Shown here in pieces: positions 27,486 through 35,270 of a DNA stretch of 64,000 nt. The stretch lies in assembly GCF_018138085.1 (NCBI RefSeq), contig NZ_CP073105.1:1612001-1676000 (forward strand). The letters are read 5' to 3'. The translations under genes were made by a program, and so were the position numbers. This stretch comes from Stutzerimonas stutzeri (GTDB taxonomy: Bacteria; Pseudomonadota; Gammaproteobacteria; Pseudomonadales; Pseudomonadaceae). Position 1 is the first letter of the stretch. Each line of letters opens with the position of its first letter. Under the pieces are notes generated by a model, which saw only the letters and a list, made by a program, of their open reading frames with translations, was not told the origin of the DNA and made no database searches.

Positions 27486-28787
27486 TCAGTAGACGAACGT
27501 CAGCAGCGCGTTGAAGATCAGGGCGGCGACGAAGCCCAGAGGCGCGGCGCGGAACAGCAACTGCGGGAACAGCGAGGTGCGGCTCTGCTCCGTGGGACAG
27601 GAACCCAGGATCAGGCTGCCACCGGAGGAGAACGGCGAGATCGAGGTGGCCTGTGCACCGACGACGATGGCGATGAACAGGAACATCGGATCGAGTCCCA
27701 GCGCCGTGGCGATCGGCGGCACCATGGGGAACAGCGCCGGTGTGACGACCCCGAGCGTACTGGAGAACAGCGACATGAACGCCGCCACCACGCCGAAGAC
27801 GATCGGCACCATGATCGGAGGGATGCTGTTGCCCATCCACGATGCCAGCAGGTCGATGGTGCCGGCCTTGATGGCGACCGAAATCAGCATGCCCACGCCG
27901 CAGATCATGATCAGCGTGGCCCAGGGCACCGAGGCCATGGCCTTGCGCTCGTCGCCCAGCTTCAGCAGCAGGGCGATGACCGAAAACAGGCTGGCGATCA
28001 GGCCGATGTCCATCTTCGAATTGATGAACGTGACGGTCGAGTTATCGGGCAGGGCAATGTGCGCGATCGGCGCCGCCAGCACGATGGCCATCATCGTCAG
28101 CGTCAGCCACAGCGTCGTCTTCTGCTCGCGGTTCAGCGGCGTCGGCTCGGCCGCAACATAGCCCGACGCTTTCATCGCCTTGCCATGCCCGGTCAGGAAC
28201 ACCAGCACGGAAATCACCAGCAGCGGGATCACCAGCGTACTGACGAAGATGCCCGCCGCGTTGATGAAAGCGTCGTTTTCCGGGATGCCGGCGTTGACCA
28301 TCAAGCCGCGGAAGATGATGCCGCTCTGGCTGGAAACGAAGTTGGCCCCGCTCAAGGCGCCGTAGTTCACCGCCATCCCGCCAGCGATCAGGCTCATGCC
28401 CGTACGCTCGCAAAGCAGCAGGGTGATCGGCGCCATGAACGCCAGCACCGTGTAATAACCGGCGCCCATCGCGGAGATCACCGTCGCGGTGAAGAACACC
28501 GCGAACGGCAACAGCTGCGGCACCGATCGGCAGTGATAGATCAGATGCTCGGCCAGCTTCTCCAGGGTGCCGTTGACCGTGGCGAAACTGTAGAACAGGC
28601 AGACCGAGAAGATGATGAAGAAGATCTTCAATGGCCACATGCTGATGACCTCGGACGGGCTGAGGCCCATACCGAAACAACCGATCAGGTAGGCGAAGGC
28701 GATGGCGAACAGACCGATGTTGATCTTGGTCTTGTAGCCAAGGGCGACGGCGACAACGATTGCCGCGACCACGAGCAGGCTCATCAT
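27486..28787 (-). CDS. SLC13/MatC-like dicarboxylate-type permease
   Basis: A 433-residue membrane protein with about 11-12 helices and two pseudo-repeats, each with a polar break (ATVISAMGAGYYTVLAFMAP, FSSTLGVVTPALFPMVPP). It starts MMSLLVVAAIVVAVALGYKTKINIGL, the MatC N-terminal domain, and belongs to the ion-transporter superfamily with SLC13/CitT and DctM proteins. Likely substrate is an organic (di)carboxylate. It follows the amidohydrolase gene by 29 bases in one operon under the GntR palindrome. Two adjacent ATGs (28787, 28784) are possible starts. Confidence 0.83.
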   Translation of the reverse strand: MMSLLVVAAIVVAVALGYKTKINIGLFAIAFAYLIGCFGMGLSPSEVISMWPLKIFFIIFSVCLFYSFATVNGTLEKLAEHLIYHCRSVPQLLPFAVFFTATVISAMGAGYYTVLAFMAPITLLLCERTGMSLIAGGMAVNYGALSGANFVSSQSGIIFRGLMVNAGIPENDAFINAAGIFVSTLVIPLLVISVLVFLTGHGKAMKASGYVAAEPTPLNREQKTTLWLTLTMMAIVLAAPIAHIALPDNSTVTFINSKMDIGLIASLFSVIALLLKLGDERKAMASVPWATLIMICGVGMLISVAIKAGTIDLLASWMGNSIPPIMVPIVFGVVAAFMSLFSSTLGVVTPALFPMVPPIATALGLDPMFLFIAIVVGAQATSISPFSSGGSLILGSCPTEQSRTSLFPQLLFRAAPLGFVAALIFNALLTFVY

Positions 28788-28816
28788 GATGAAAGTCCTA
28801 TTGTTGTTATGAACGT

Positions 28817-29650
28817 TTAGCGGGAAACGCCGAAGCCGAACAGCTTCGCCGGGTTATCCATCAGCACCTGGGCGCGCTCGCCCGCGTCCGGCAGCAGTGC
28901 CTCGATGAAGGCGACCTGCCGGTCGTAGTCGGTGTGATCTTCGAACTGGGTGTTGGGCCAATCGCTGCCCCAGAGGAATCGCTCGATGCCGCCGCTGGCC
29001 TCACGCGCCTGTGCCAGTACTCGCGAGGCTTCGGCCAGCCCTGAATGGCTGCGGTAGGGCGCCGACAACTTGAGCCATACGCGCTCCTCTGCGAGCAACT
29101 CGAGAAAGGCCTGGTGGCTGGGCTTCTGGACATCGATGCCACCATTCGGCAGGCCGAAGTGATCGATGACCACCCGGACGCCGCACGCCAGGATCGATGC
29201 CGCAACCAACGCCACGTCGTCAATGCCGCGCTGGATTTCGACCTGCCAGCCACGCGACGCCAGCCGCTTGAACAGGGCCTGCCAGACGGGGCCGCTGTAG
29301 TCGGTCAATGACTTGCCGATGAGATTCAGGCGAATGCCCACCACACCGGCCTCGGCCAATTCGTCCAGCTGCGCCTCGCTGATCTGTGCATCGACCACCG
29401 CGACGCCGCGCAGGCGCTGCGGATAGCGACGGAGCGCATCGAGCATGAACTGGTTGTCGGTGCCGAGAAAACTCGGCTGGATCAGCACGCCGTGCGACAG
29501 CCCGTTGCGATCGAGGTGCTCGAGGTACTGCTCCACCTGCGCATCGTAATGCGGGCTGTAACGGCGGTCCGGCGCCATCGGCAGATCCTGGTGGAAAATG
29601 TGAGCGTGGGTGTCCACGCCGGTGAGGGCGGGCGGTTGAAGGCCGGTCAT
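28817..29650 (-). CDS. Amidohydrolase-2 family protein, lactonase-like
   Basis: A 277-residue TIM-barrel hydrolase with VDTHAHIF near the N-terminus (metal HxH), a central VIDHFG and a C-terminal FLWGSDWPNTQF whose aspartate is the usual catalytic base. The closest functional group is 2-pyrone-4,6-dicarboxylate lactonase and related sugar-lactone hydrolases, which open lactones in the cytoplasm. It heads the operon with the permease. ATG 29650 is used; ribosome binding is weak. A lactone or cyclic ester imported by the permease is the likely substrate, by inference. Confidence 0.83.
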   Translation of the reverse strand: MTGLQPPALTGVDTHAHIFHQDLPMAPDRRYSPHYDAQVEQYLEHLDRNGLSHGVLIQPSFLGTDNQFMLDALRRYPQRLRGVAVVDAQISEAQLDELAEAGVVGIRLNLIGKSLTDYSGPVWQALFKRLASRGWQVEIQRGIDDVALVAASILACGVRVVIDHFGLPNGGIDVQKPSHQAFLELLAEERVWLKLSAPYRSHSGLAEASRVLAQAREASGGIERFLWGSDWPNTQFEDHTDYDRQVAFIEALLPDAGERAQVLMDNPAKLFGFGVSR

Positions 29651-29754
29651 AAGCAAAATAACCCTGTCGATTTGTTGTTGTGACGCGCGTCTTCGGGCGC
29701 CGAGGTCAGGTCGCGAAACGCAAGCCGAAGCCCGTTGTCATACCTTCGTACTGA

Positions 29755-29780
29755 CAACTAGTCATATATATGAATAGTTG
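29755..29780. promoter_or_regulatory. 26-bp palindromic operator for the GntR regulator
   Basis: CAACTA-n-TCATATATATGA-n-TAGTTG: every position except one pair (7 and 20) is symmetrical. It sits in the 211-base gap between the divergent amidohydrolase and gntR genes and abuts the predicted -35 of the regulator gene. A dimeric GntR protein binding here could control both directions. Confidence 0.82.
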
Positions 29781-29806
29781 ACCATATATGCAGCGGTGGA
29801 TATCTG
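29778..29806 (+). promoter_or_regulatory. Predicted promoter of the GntR gene
   Basis: TTGACC (29778-29783), a 17-base spacer and TATCTG (29801-29806). The -35 shares bases with the right arm of the palindrome, which would give autorepression. The -10 is only a moderate match. Confidence 0.5.
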
Positions 29807-29861
29807 TCAATCGACGGGTCAGTGGTAGAGTGATTGTGCTAACAACAGGACCGATACAAAG

Positions 29862-30599
29862 ATGAATGCCTCGACACTCGGATACGACGAGCGCTTGCCG
29901 CTCTATCAACGTCTGCGGGAAGAAATGCTGGCCAAGATCGCGGCGGGCGAGTGGACGCCCGGTGCACCCATTCCGACCGAAGCGGAACTGACCAAGCTCT
30001 ATGGCGTGGCCATTGGCACGGTGCGCAAAGCAGTGGATACGCTGGTCAACGAAGGCTTGCTGTTGCGCAGCCAGGGGCGCGGTACTTTTGTGCGCCGCCC
30101 CAACTTCGATGCCTCACTGGCGCGATTTTTCCGGCAGGTCAACGCCAGCGGCGGGCGCGAAATCCCCACCAGCCGAATCTTGTCCAAGACGCTGCAAAAG
30201 CCGTCGCAGCGAGTCGCGACGGCACTCGAGTTGGAAGAGGGCGAGCAGGTCGTGCACATGGAGCGCTTGCGCATGATTGAAGGCCGCACCCTGTTTCACG
30301 AGGACATCTGGCTGCCTGCCACGCGCTTTGGTGCGCTGTTGGAGATCGATTCCGAACAGTTTGGCGAATTGCTCTATCCGTTTTACGAGCAACAGTGCGG
30401 GCAATGCATCGCCTCGGCCAAGGAAACCCTTACCGTCGGCGCTGCCGACCGCGCCATGGCGAAAACCCTGTCGATCGACGAGGGCGCGCCGGTCGTCACC
30501 ATCGAGCGCACGGCCCTGGGCTACGACCGGTCTGCACTGGAATACCGTATCTCCCGCGCGGCGGCCGAGGGATTTCGCTATCAGATCGATATTTCCTGA
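29862..30599 (+). CDS. GntR/HutC-type regulator with UTRA domain
   Basis: A 245-residue regulator: GntR winged helix at about residues 14-78 (PLYQRLREEMLAKIAAGEW, PTEAELTKLYGVAIGTVRKAVDTLVNEG, RSQGRGTFV) and a UTRA effector domain from about 95 to the end, with the family pattern E..V..ERL....G...HEDIWLPA. HutC-type proteins bind small carboxylates, sugars or amino-acid derivatives and release DNA. It is divergent from the amidohydrolase-permease operon and is its likely repressor; the effector is probably the substrate or product of that pathway. Confidence 0.88.
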   Translation: MNASTLGYDERLPLYQRLREEMLAKIAAGEWTPGAPIPTEAELTKLYGVAIGTVRKAVDTLVNEGLLLRSQGRGTFVRRPNFDASLARFFRQVNASGGREIPTSRILSKTLQKPSQRVATALELEEGEQVVHMERLRMIEGRTLFHEDIWLPATRFGALLEIDSEQFGELLYPFYEQQCGQCIASAKETLTVGAADRAMAKTLSIDEGAPVVTIERTALGYDRSALEYRISRAAAEGFRYQIDIS

Positions 30600-30704
30600 G
30601 GCGAGCTCAGGCAAGTCGGGCTAACGGTCTATGCGGCTTGCCAGCCCCGCTTCATCGTCTTGGCGATGCAATCGACCCGCAACCCTGATCGCACACCTTG
30701 GGTG

Positions 30705-31091
30705 CTAGACCTGAGCGCCAACCGCCGCCTTATCGATCACTGACCAAACGTGCCGAATCTTTCCATCGTGGAATTCGTAGAACACGTTCTCGCTGAAGGC
30801 GACCCTCTTTCCATTGACCGGAAAGCCGAACAGCATGCCTGCCGGCGTGCAGTCGAACAGCAGCCGACACGCCACATGTGGCGGCTCGACTGTCAGCAGG
30901 GCGATATCGAAATGCAGATCCGGGATCGTCCGGAAGTCTTCCTCGAGCATCCTGCGATAACCCACCAGCCCGACTCGCTGACCGTTGTACTGCACCTCGT
31001 CATCGACGAAACGGTCCAGCTCCGGCCAGTTCTGATCATTCAAGCAGGCGATATAGCCGCGGTAGCGATCGGTGAGCTCGGCGCCGGTCAT
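30705..31091 (-). CDS. SnoaL-like / nuclear transport factor 2 fold protein
   Basis: A 128-residue NTF2-fold protein (DRYRGYIACLNDQNWPELDRFVDDEVQYNG, FRTIPDLHFDIALLTVEPPHVACRLLFDCTPAG, FYEFHDGKIRHVWSVID), the SnoaL-like ester cyclase group, which ranges from polyketide cyclases to binding proteins. ATG 31091 has GGAGG upstream. It lies 25 bases downstream of an antibiotic-biosynthesis-monooxygenase-type gene on the same strand, so the two form a small operon. Substrate unknown. Confidence 0.8.
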   Translation of the reverse strand: MTGAELTDRYRGYIACLNDQNWPELDRFVDDEVQYNGQRVGLVGYRRMLEEDFRTIPDLHFDIALLTVEPPHVACRLLFDCTPAGMLFGFPVNGKRVAFSENVFYEFHDGKIRHVWSVIDKAAVGAQV

Positions 31092-31116
31092 GGTTGTCCT
31101 CCAGGTTGCACGTGAG

Positions 31117-31425
31117 TCAGCCATACAGGCTAGTGCCAAGCCCATAACCGCCAACGGGCTGGGTCTCGAAGCGCTCGCCGAAACCGCTAATGAGCGGCTT
31201 GCCGCGTGAAATGGCTTGCTGAACCGAGGGCAATGACAAGGAAGCCTGATGGCTGTGTTGGTTGTCCCACACCTCGGTCACCCAGATGGCATCAGGATCA
31301 GTGGGGTCTTGCGCTACCACATAGCTAAGGCAACCCAGCATGCCGCTGATACCCTCAATGAGAATGGAGGCCAGCGCGTCACGCTGACCTGACACAACGT
31401 TAATCTTTGCAATCAGACCGTACAT
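31117..31425 (-). CDS. ABM (antibiotic biosynthesis monooxygenase) domain protein
   Basis: A 102-residue ferredoxin-like-fold protein of the ABM family: YGLIAKINVVSGQRDALASILIEG at the start, LGCLSYVVAQDPTDPDAIWVTEVWDNQHSHQASL and the helix SVQQAISRGKPLISGF. These small dimeric proteins include quinol monooxygenase YgiN and heme-degrading enzymes as well as stress proteins of unknown activity. ATG 31425 is the first sensible start. It is first of two genes with the SnoaL-like protein. Confidence 0.8.
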   Translation of the reverse strand: MYGLIAKINVVSGQRDALASILIEGISGMLGCLSYVVAQDPTDPDAIWVTEVWDNQHSHQASLSLPSVQQAISRGKPLISGFGERFETQPVGGYGLGTSLYG

Positions 31426-31490
31426 GGTTGTGGTGTCTTCGCTGATGAACGAACGATTGAGCCTAGCAGAGCCGCCGCATCGGTCGGGGC

Positions 31491-31522
31491 CGTAGGGTGG
31501 AAAACGGCGAAGCCTTTTCCAC
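31491..31522. repeat. GTAGGGTGGAAAA hairpin, dispersed-repeat type
   Basis: GTGGAAAA (31497-31504) and TTTTCCAC (31515-31522) pair perfectly, with an inner GGC-GAA-GCC stem-loop. CGTAGGGTGGAAAA...TTTTCCAC is a recurrent extragenic element of Pseudomonas stutzeri-type genomes. It sits between the ABM gene start and the DUF2798 gene end. Confidence 0.65.
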
Positions 31523-31630
31523 GCGTTATTTCCAGCCCATATCGTTGCTATAGCGTTGGCCACGCGAGCCGACGGTCGCGCTGTACAGACGTGGCGTTGC
31601 AGCTCGCCACGTCTGGCTCGGACCTGCCAA

Positions 31631-31858
31631 TCAATCGTTCCTGACCAGTCGCTCGACCGCGCGACGGGCCAATGGCGTGACCACCAGCACCGCAGGAAAG
31701 GCGAACAGCCAGGCGGCCAGCCATGCGCTGATCCAGAGCTCGAAAAAGCCGGGCACCGGGCCCGTCGCACGCAGCGTCGAGATGCCGGACACCATCAGCG
31801 ACATGAACCCGGAAAGCAGCAGGGCGAACAGCAGCGGGGCGTATCGACGGGCGATCAT
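31631..31858 (-). CDS. DUF2798 membrane protein
   Basis: A 75-residue protein with two membrane helices (LLFALLLSGFMSLMVSG and ISAWLAAWLFAFPAVLVV) and a basic C-terminus, the DUF2798 family layout. Its start overlaps the stop of the flavodoxin-like gene by ATGA, so it is coupled to it. Members often accompany redox or stress genes; activity unknown. Confidence 0.82.
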   Translation of the reverse strand: MIARRYAPLLFALLLSGFMSLMVSGISTLRATGPVPGFFELWISAWLAAWLFAFPAVLVVTPLARRAVERLVRND

Positions 31859-32454
31859 GAGCGTGCCTCCCGCTTCGCGGCGAATGGTGGCTGGCCATGC
31901 AGGCGCAGCAGGGTCTCGGCGAAGTGTTGGCCGAACATCCGCGCTGTCTTGATATCGCCCGGCGCGAAGGCATCGGACGCCGACTGCTTGTCAGCCTGTG
32001 CCATCAGCCCGGACCAGGAGCCCAGGCGATTGGCAGCCTCCTCATAAGGCACGCCCTGATGCTGCTCAGGGAGGATCGGGTTGCCCACCCAGAGCATCCC
32101 GTGCTGCATGCAGAAGGTGAACATCGACAACAATGTCGACTGTTTGTCTCCGGCCGGTAGCGAGGATACGGTGAAGCCGGCGGCCAGCTTGCCGCGTAGT
32201 TGTTGCGTGCGCCACAGCGGCCCGGTGGCATCCATGAACGCCTTGACCGGCGCGGATACGCCACCCAGATAAGTCGGCGAGCCGAGGATATAACCGTCGA
32301 ACGGCAGCACTGTGTTGGGCGCTGAGACAAGCGCCCCGGCCTCGAGCAGCTGCGCTTCGATGCCGGGCACCTGGCCGATACCTTCGATGATCATTCGGGC
32401 GATGTGCGCGGTGTGTCCATGGGCGCTGTGGTAGATGACTGCGATCTGTGTCAT
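31855..32454 (-). CDS. Flavodoxin-like NAD(P)H:quinone oxidoreductase, WrbA-like
   Basis: A 199-residue flavodoxin-fold enzyme. The FMN phosphate loop is YHSAHGHTAHIA near the N-terminus, followed by GSPTYLGGVSAPVKAFMDATGPLW and SSLPAGDKQSTL, all typical of WrbA-type quinone reductases, which reduce quinones by two electrons in the cytoplasm. It is the middle gene of a DUF2938 - flavodoxin - DUF2798 operon transcribed from a MerR-type promoter, which points to control by a redox-active or electrophilic compound. Confidence 0.85.
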   Translation of the reverse strand: MTQIAVIYHSAHGHTAHIARMIIEGIGQVPGIEAQLLEAGALVSAPNTVLPFDGYILGSPTYLGGVSAPVKAFMDATGPLWRTQQLRGKLAAGFTVSSLPAGDKQSTLLSMFTFCMQHGMLWVGNPILPEQHQGVPYEEAANRLGSWSGLMAQADKQSASDAFAPGDIKTARMFGQHFAETLLRLHGQPPFAAKREARS

Positions 32455-32497
32455 GGCGTGCTCTCCAACTGCTTTTCGTGGGTAAGAAGTGGCTCGT

Positions 32498-32995
32498 TCA
32501 TTTCAGCCAGCCGTCGAGCGCGACGGCGGACAGGTACAGGCCGAGTCCGAACACGCCATGATTGGCCAAACTGCGCAGGCAATTCTTCAGCGGCGTGGGC
32601 GTCCGGCGCGCGGCGAAGCCGGAGCCCATGGCGGGCTGGATAAGGAACAGGGGGACAATGACGGTGGCGAGCCCCATCGTCAGTGCCGGCAACAGGGTCG
32701 GTTCGACGGCCCATGCGCTGCCTTGAAGGGCGAGCAGCAGCGCGGCGAAGGCGATACCGGTGGCGTAGTGCAACAGCCAGCCGAGAGCCAGTTCGCCTCT
32801 GATGGGATGCGATCTGGCGATCGCCGCATGCCTAAGCTGACCGCGCAGCAAATGGCCGCCCCAGCGCCCAATGAAAGCGAAGTTGAGTGTCGTCACACCC
32901 AGACGGTTGAGGACCATCAACCACAGGTCCATGACCGCGGTGGCGCCGATACCGAGGCCGCAGGCCAGAATGAGTGAGTGCGTCAGTGATGTCAT
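32498..32995 (-). CDS. DUF2938 membrane protein
   Basis: A 165-residue inner-membrane protein with four helices, matching DUF2938 (GIGATAVMDLWLMVLNRLG at the start, RGELALGWLLHYATGIAFA, MGSGFAARRTPTP, LANHGVFGLGLYL). Function unknown. It is the first gene after the MerR-controlled promoter at 33036-33066 and lies 43 bases before the flavodoxin gene. Confidence 0.82.
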   Translation of the reverse strand: MTSLTHSLILACGLGIGATAVMDLWLMVLNRLGVTTLNFAFIGRWGGHLLRGQLRHAAIARSHPIRGELALGWLLHYATGIAFAALLLALQGSAWAVEPTLLPALTMGLATVIVPLFLIQPAMGSGFAARRTPTPLKNCLRSLANHGVFGLGLYLSAVALDGWLK

Positions 32996-33035
32996 GAAAG
33001 CCTCCCGCTGATTGACCGATTGGTGTTTCGGCGCG

Positions 33036-33066
33036 ACTCTACGAGTTCAAGTGAACTTGAGGTCAA
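33036..33066 (-). promoter_or_regulatory. MerR/SoxR-type promoter with 19-bp spacer and dyad
   Basis: Read on the minus strand: -35 TTGACC (33061-33066), exactly 19 bases of spacer, -10 TAGAGT (33036-33041), 40 bases before the DUF2938 ATG. The spacer holds the dyad CAAGT-TC-ACTTG. An overlong 19-bp spacer filled by a dyad is the hallmark of promoters activated by MerR-family proteins through DNA untwisting, and the CTCAAGTT/ACTTGA core resembles SoxR boxes. Confidence 0.85.
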
Positions 33067-33077
33067 GGGGCTTGCTC

Positions 33078-33506
33078 ATGGATATTTCAGACGTGGCCAG
33101 GCGTTCCGGCGTACCAGCGTCGGCGCTGCGCTTCTACGAAGAAAAGGGGTTGATCGCCTCGCTCGGCCGCCCGGGCGAACGGCGCCGTTTCGCGCCGCAG
33201 GTGCTCGATCAGCTGGCGTTGATCGCGCTCGGCCAGTCGGCCGGTTTCACGCTCGAGGAAATTCGCGCGATGTTCGCGCCGAACGGCAAACCCAACATCG
33301 ACCGCTCCATGCTGGCGGCCAAGGCCGATGAACTGGACGCTACCATCAGGCGCCTTCGCGCCATGAGCAAAGGCCTGCGCCACGCCGCCGCCTGCCCTGC
33401 ACCCAGCCATGCCGAATGCCCCACCTTCCAGTGTTTACTCGGCGCGGCGGTGCCGGGAACCCGCAAGCGCGGGCGCGCCATGCGCGCCCGTCATCCGGAG
33501 AAATGA
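33078..33506 (+). CDS. MerR-family regulator with C-terminal Cys/His cluster
   Basis: A 142-residue regulator. The winged helix is at residues 1-70 (ISDVARRSGVPASALRFYEEKGLI, ERRRFAPQVLDQLALI), the dimerisation helix about 76-103, and then C106, H111, C114 and C119 (CPAPSHAECPTFQC) form a possible metal or Fe-S site different in spacing from SoxR (CxxCxCxxxxxC). It is divergent from the DUF2938 operon, and the promoter between them is of MerR type. Likely a redox- or metal-sensing activator of that operon. ATG 33078 fits the family start. Confidence 0.87.
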   Translation: MDISDVARRSGVPASALRFYEEKGLIASLGRPGERRRFAPQVLDQLALIALGQSAGFTLEEIRAMFAPNGKPNIDRSMLAAKADELDATIRRLRAMSKGLRHAAACPAPSHAECPTFQCLLGAAVPGTRKRGRAMRARHPEK

Positions 33507-33675
33507 TCACATAAGTTCACGGCAGCCAAGCGTTAATCACGGCTTGCCCTGTCGCACGCTCATCTGTACGTCACCGGCGCCGCCCTGCGTGCTCTCATGG
33601 TGATAGTTATTCGCATATACGAGCGATTCAGGTTCAACCTATAATCCGCGACGTTTTCTTTGAGGCGGCCTGTTC

Positions 33676-34695
33676 ATGGGCGTTCTTGAATTCCTTCATT
33701 ACGTCGTGATCGCACCGGTCGTCGACCAGTTCACCAAGATCTTCGATCTCAACGGCCGCATCGGCGTGCTGTTTCTATGCCTTTCATACGCCGTGGCCTA
33801 CGGCCTGTTTCGCTACCGCAAACAGCACGGGCTGACCGATGCGGGCTCGTTCTGGCAGTTCATTGGCGGCAATGCTGTGCACTGGCATCCCTCGGCACTG
33901 CTGGACTATCGCTACTACCTGATGCGTGGCGTTCTCAAAGTGGTGCTGGTGATCCCCATCGTCGGACTGGTAGATCCGCATATCCTGCGTTCAGCGGATT
34001 ACATGGGCTTCTTCACCAACCTCTGGGGCGCACGGCCGCAGCTCGGGCAGACGCTGTGGCTGTCATTGCTGTACGGGCTGGGCGTTTTCCTGATCAGCGA
34101 CTTCACCCACTACTGGGTACACCGTGCGTTTCATTGCCGCTGGCTGTGGGCGTTTCACAAGGTCCATCACTCCGCGCCGGTGATGGTGCCGGTGACGGCC
34201 AGCCGCGTGCATGTTCTGGAAAAGGTCGTCGGCAAACTGGTCGACGTCATTTTTCTCGGTGCCTATGCTGGGGCGTTCTGGTACGCCTGTGGCGGGGAGA
34301 TCAGCCGCTACACCCTGTTCGGCGTGACCTACCTGGTATTCATCTTCAACGCACTGGCGTCCAACTTGCGCCACAGCCATGTCTGGCTGTCATTTGGGCC
34401 GCGGCTCGAGCACGTGCTCAACAGCCCTGCGCAGCACCAGATCCACCACAGCGATGCGCCGAGGCACTTCCACAAGAACTTCGGCACCAACCTGTCCATC
34501 TGGGACTGGATGTTCGGCACGCTCTACGTCACCACGTCCAAGCCGGAAGAGATCCGCTTCGGCACCGCCGAGCAGGATTCGCACCGCTACCTGACGCTCT
34601 ACAGCCTGATCGTCACGCCGTTCGTGGATATCGCCCGCCAGTCATGGCCGGCCAAGCGACCGCTGACGCCCCGGGGGAGGGCGCCCGAAGCGTGA
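33676..34695 (+). CDS. Sterol desaturase / fatty acid hydroxylase superfamily protein
   Basis: A 339-residue integral membrane di-iron enzyme. Four or more hydrophobic segments surround the histidine boxes HYWVHRAFH (about residues 152-160), HKVHHS and HQIHHSD, the eight-histidine signature of C-4/C-5 sterol desaturases and fatty-acid hydroxylases. In bacteria such proteins act on lipids or hopanoid-like molecules; the exact substrate is unknown. It is convergent with the trmH-like gene, with nine bases between their stops. Confidence 0.87.
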   Translation: MGVLEFLHYVVIAPVVDQFTKIFDLNGRIGVLFLCLSYAVAYGLFRYRKQHGLTDAGSFWQFIGGNAVHWHPSALLDYRYYLMRGVLKVVLVIPIVGLVDPHILRSADYMGFFTNLWGARPQLGQTLWLSLLYGLGVFLISDFTHYWVHRAFHCRWLWAFHKVHHSAPVMVPVTASRVHVLEKVVGKLVDVIFLGAYAGAFWYACGGEISRYTLFGVTYLVFIFNALASNLRHSHVWLSFGPRLEHVLNSPAQHQIHHSDAPRHFHKNFGTNLSIWDWMFGTLYVTTSKPEEIRFGTAEQDSHRYLTLYSLIVTPFVDIARQSWPAKRPLTPRGRAPEA

Positions 34696-34704
34696 CGGCA
34701 GTGC

Positions 34705-35193
34705 TCATGAGCCCTTCGTTGCGGCTCCGAATTGCGGGCCGGAGCGGGTGTTGTTGCCCTTGGCCAATCGGTCGTAAAGCACAACGTTCACCGTCGCCGC
34801 GAGGTTCATGCAGCCGTTGGTGGGGATGTAGACCACGTCTTCGCACCAGTCGCGGATCTCCTTGCTGAGCGAGCCGTCTTCGGCGCCGAAGATGTACAGC
34901 GCGCGATCCGGATGCGTGTATTCGGGAAGGGCGCGCGCACCCTCGACCAGCTCCACGGCGACTGGCACGCAACCGAGCGGCAGGATCTTGCGCAGGTCAT
35001 CGATGTTGATCAGCGGAATGTCCTGATGGACCTTCTTGGTGTCGGTGATGAAATCCTTGGCGCGGTCGTAGCGGGTGCCGGTGTAGAACACCGAGGCGGC
35101 GCCATAGCAGCCCGCCGCACGCATGATCGCCCCCACGTTGGAGGGCGATTTCGGGTTGCTCAGGCCGATGCAGGCATATCGTTTGTTGCTCAC
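34705..35193 (-). CDS. TrmH/SpoU family RNA 2'-O-methyltransferase
   Basis: A 162-residue SPOUT enzyme with the three knot motifs: NPKSPSNVGAIMRAAGCYG (motif 1, catalytic arginine), ALYIFGAEDGSLS (motif 2) and IPTNGCMNLAATVNVVLYDRL (motif 3). Its shortness, with no extra substrate-binding domain, resembles TrmL-type tRNA wobble-base methyltransferases, but the exact RNA target is not clear. It is a single gene. Confidence 0.88.
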   Translation of the reverse strand: MSNKRYACIGLSNPKSPSNVGAIMRAAGCYGAASVFYTGTRYDRAKDFITDTKKVHQDIPLINIDDLRKILPLGCVPVAVELVEGARALPEYTHPDRALYIFGAEDGSLSKEIRDWCEDVVYIPTNGCMNLAATVNVVLYDRLAKGNNTRSGPQFGAATKGS

Positions 35194-35270
35194 AAGGGAG
35201 GACTCGTGCGGAAAACGCGCGAGTATACGGGACAGCCCAGTCGTGGGTGGTTCGGGAGTACCGGCTCCGA

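Noticed and set aside
27396..28820. 474-codon plus-strand open frame opposite the permease gene
   Set aside because: Composition (Q, R, D, H repeats such as ADHDQRGPGH) is that of an antisense membrane-protein shadow; the opposite strand encodes clean membrane helices.
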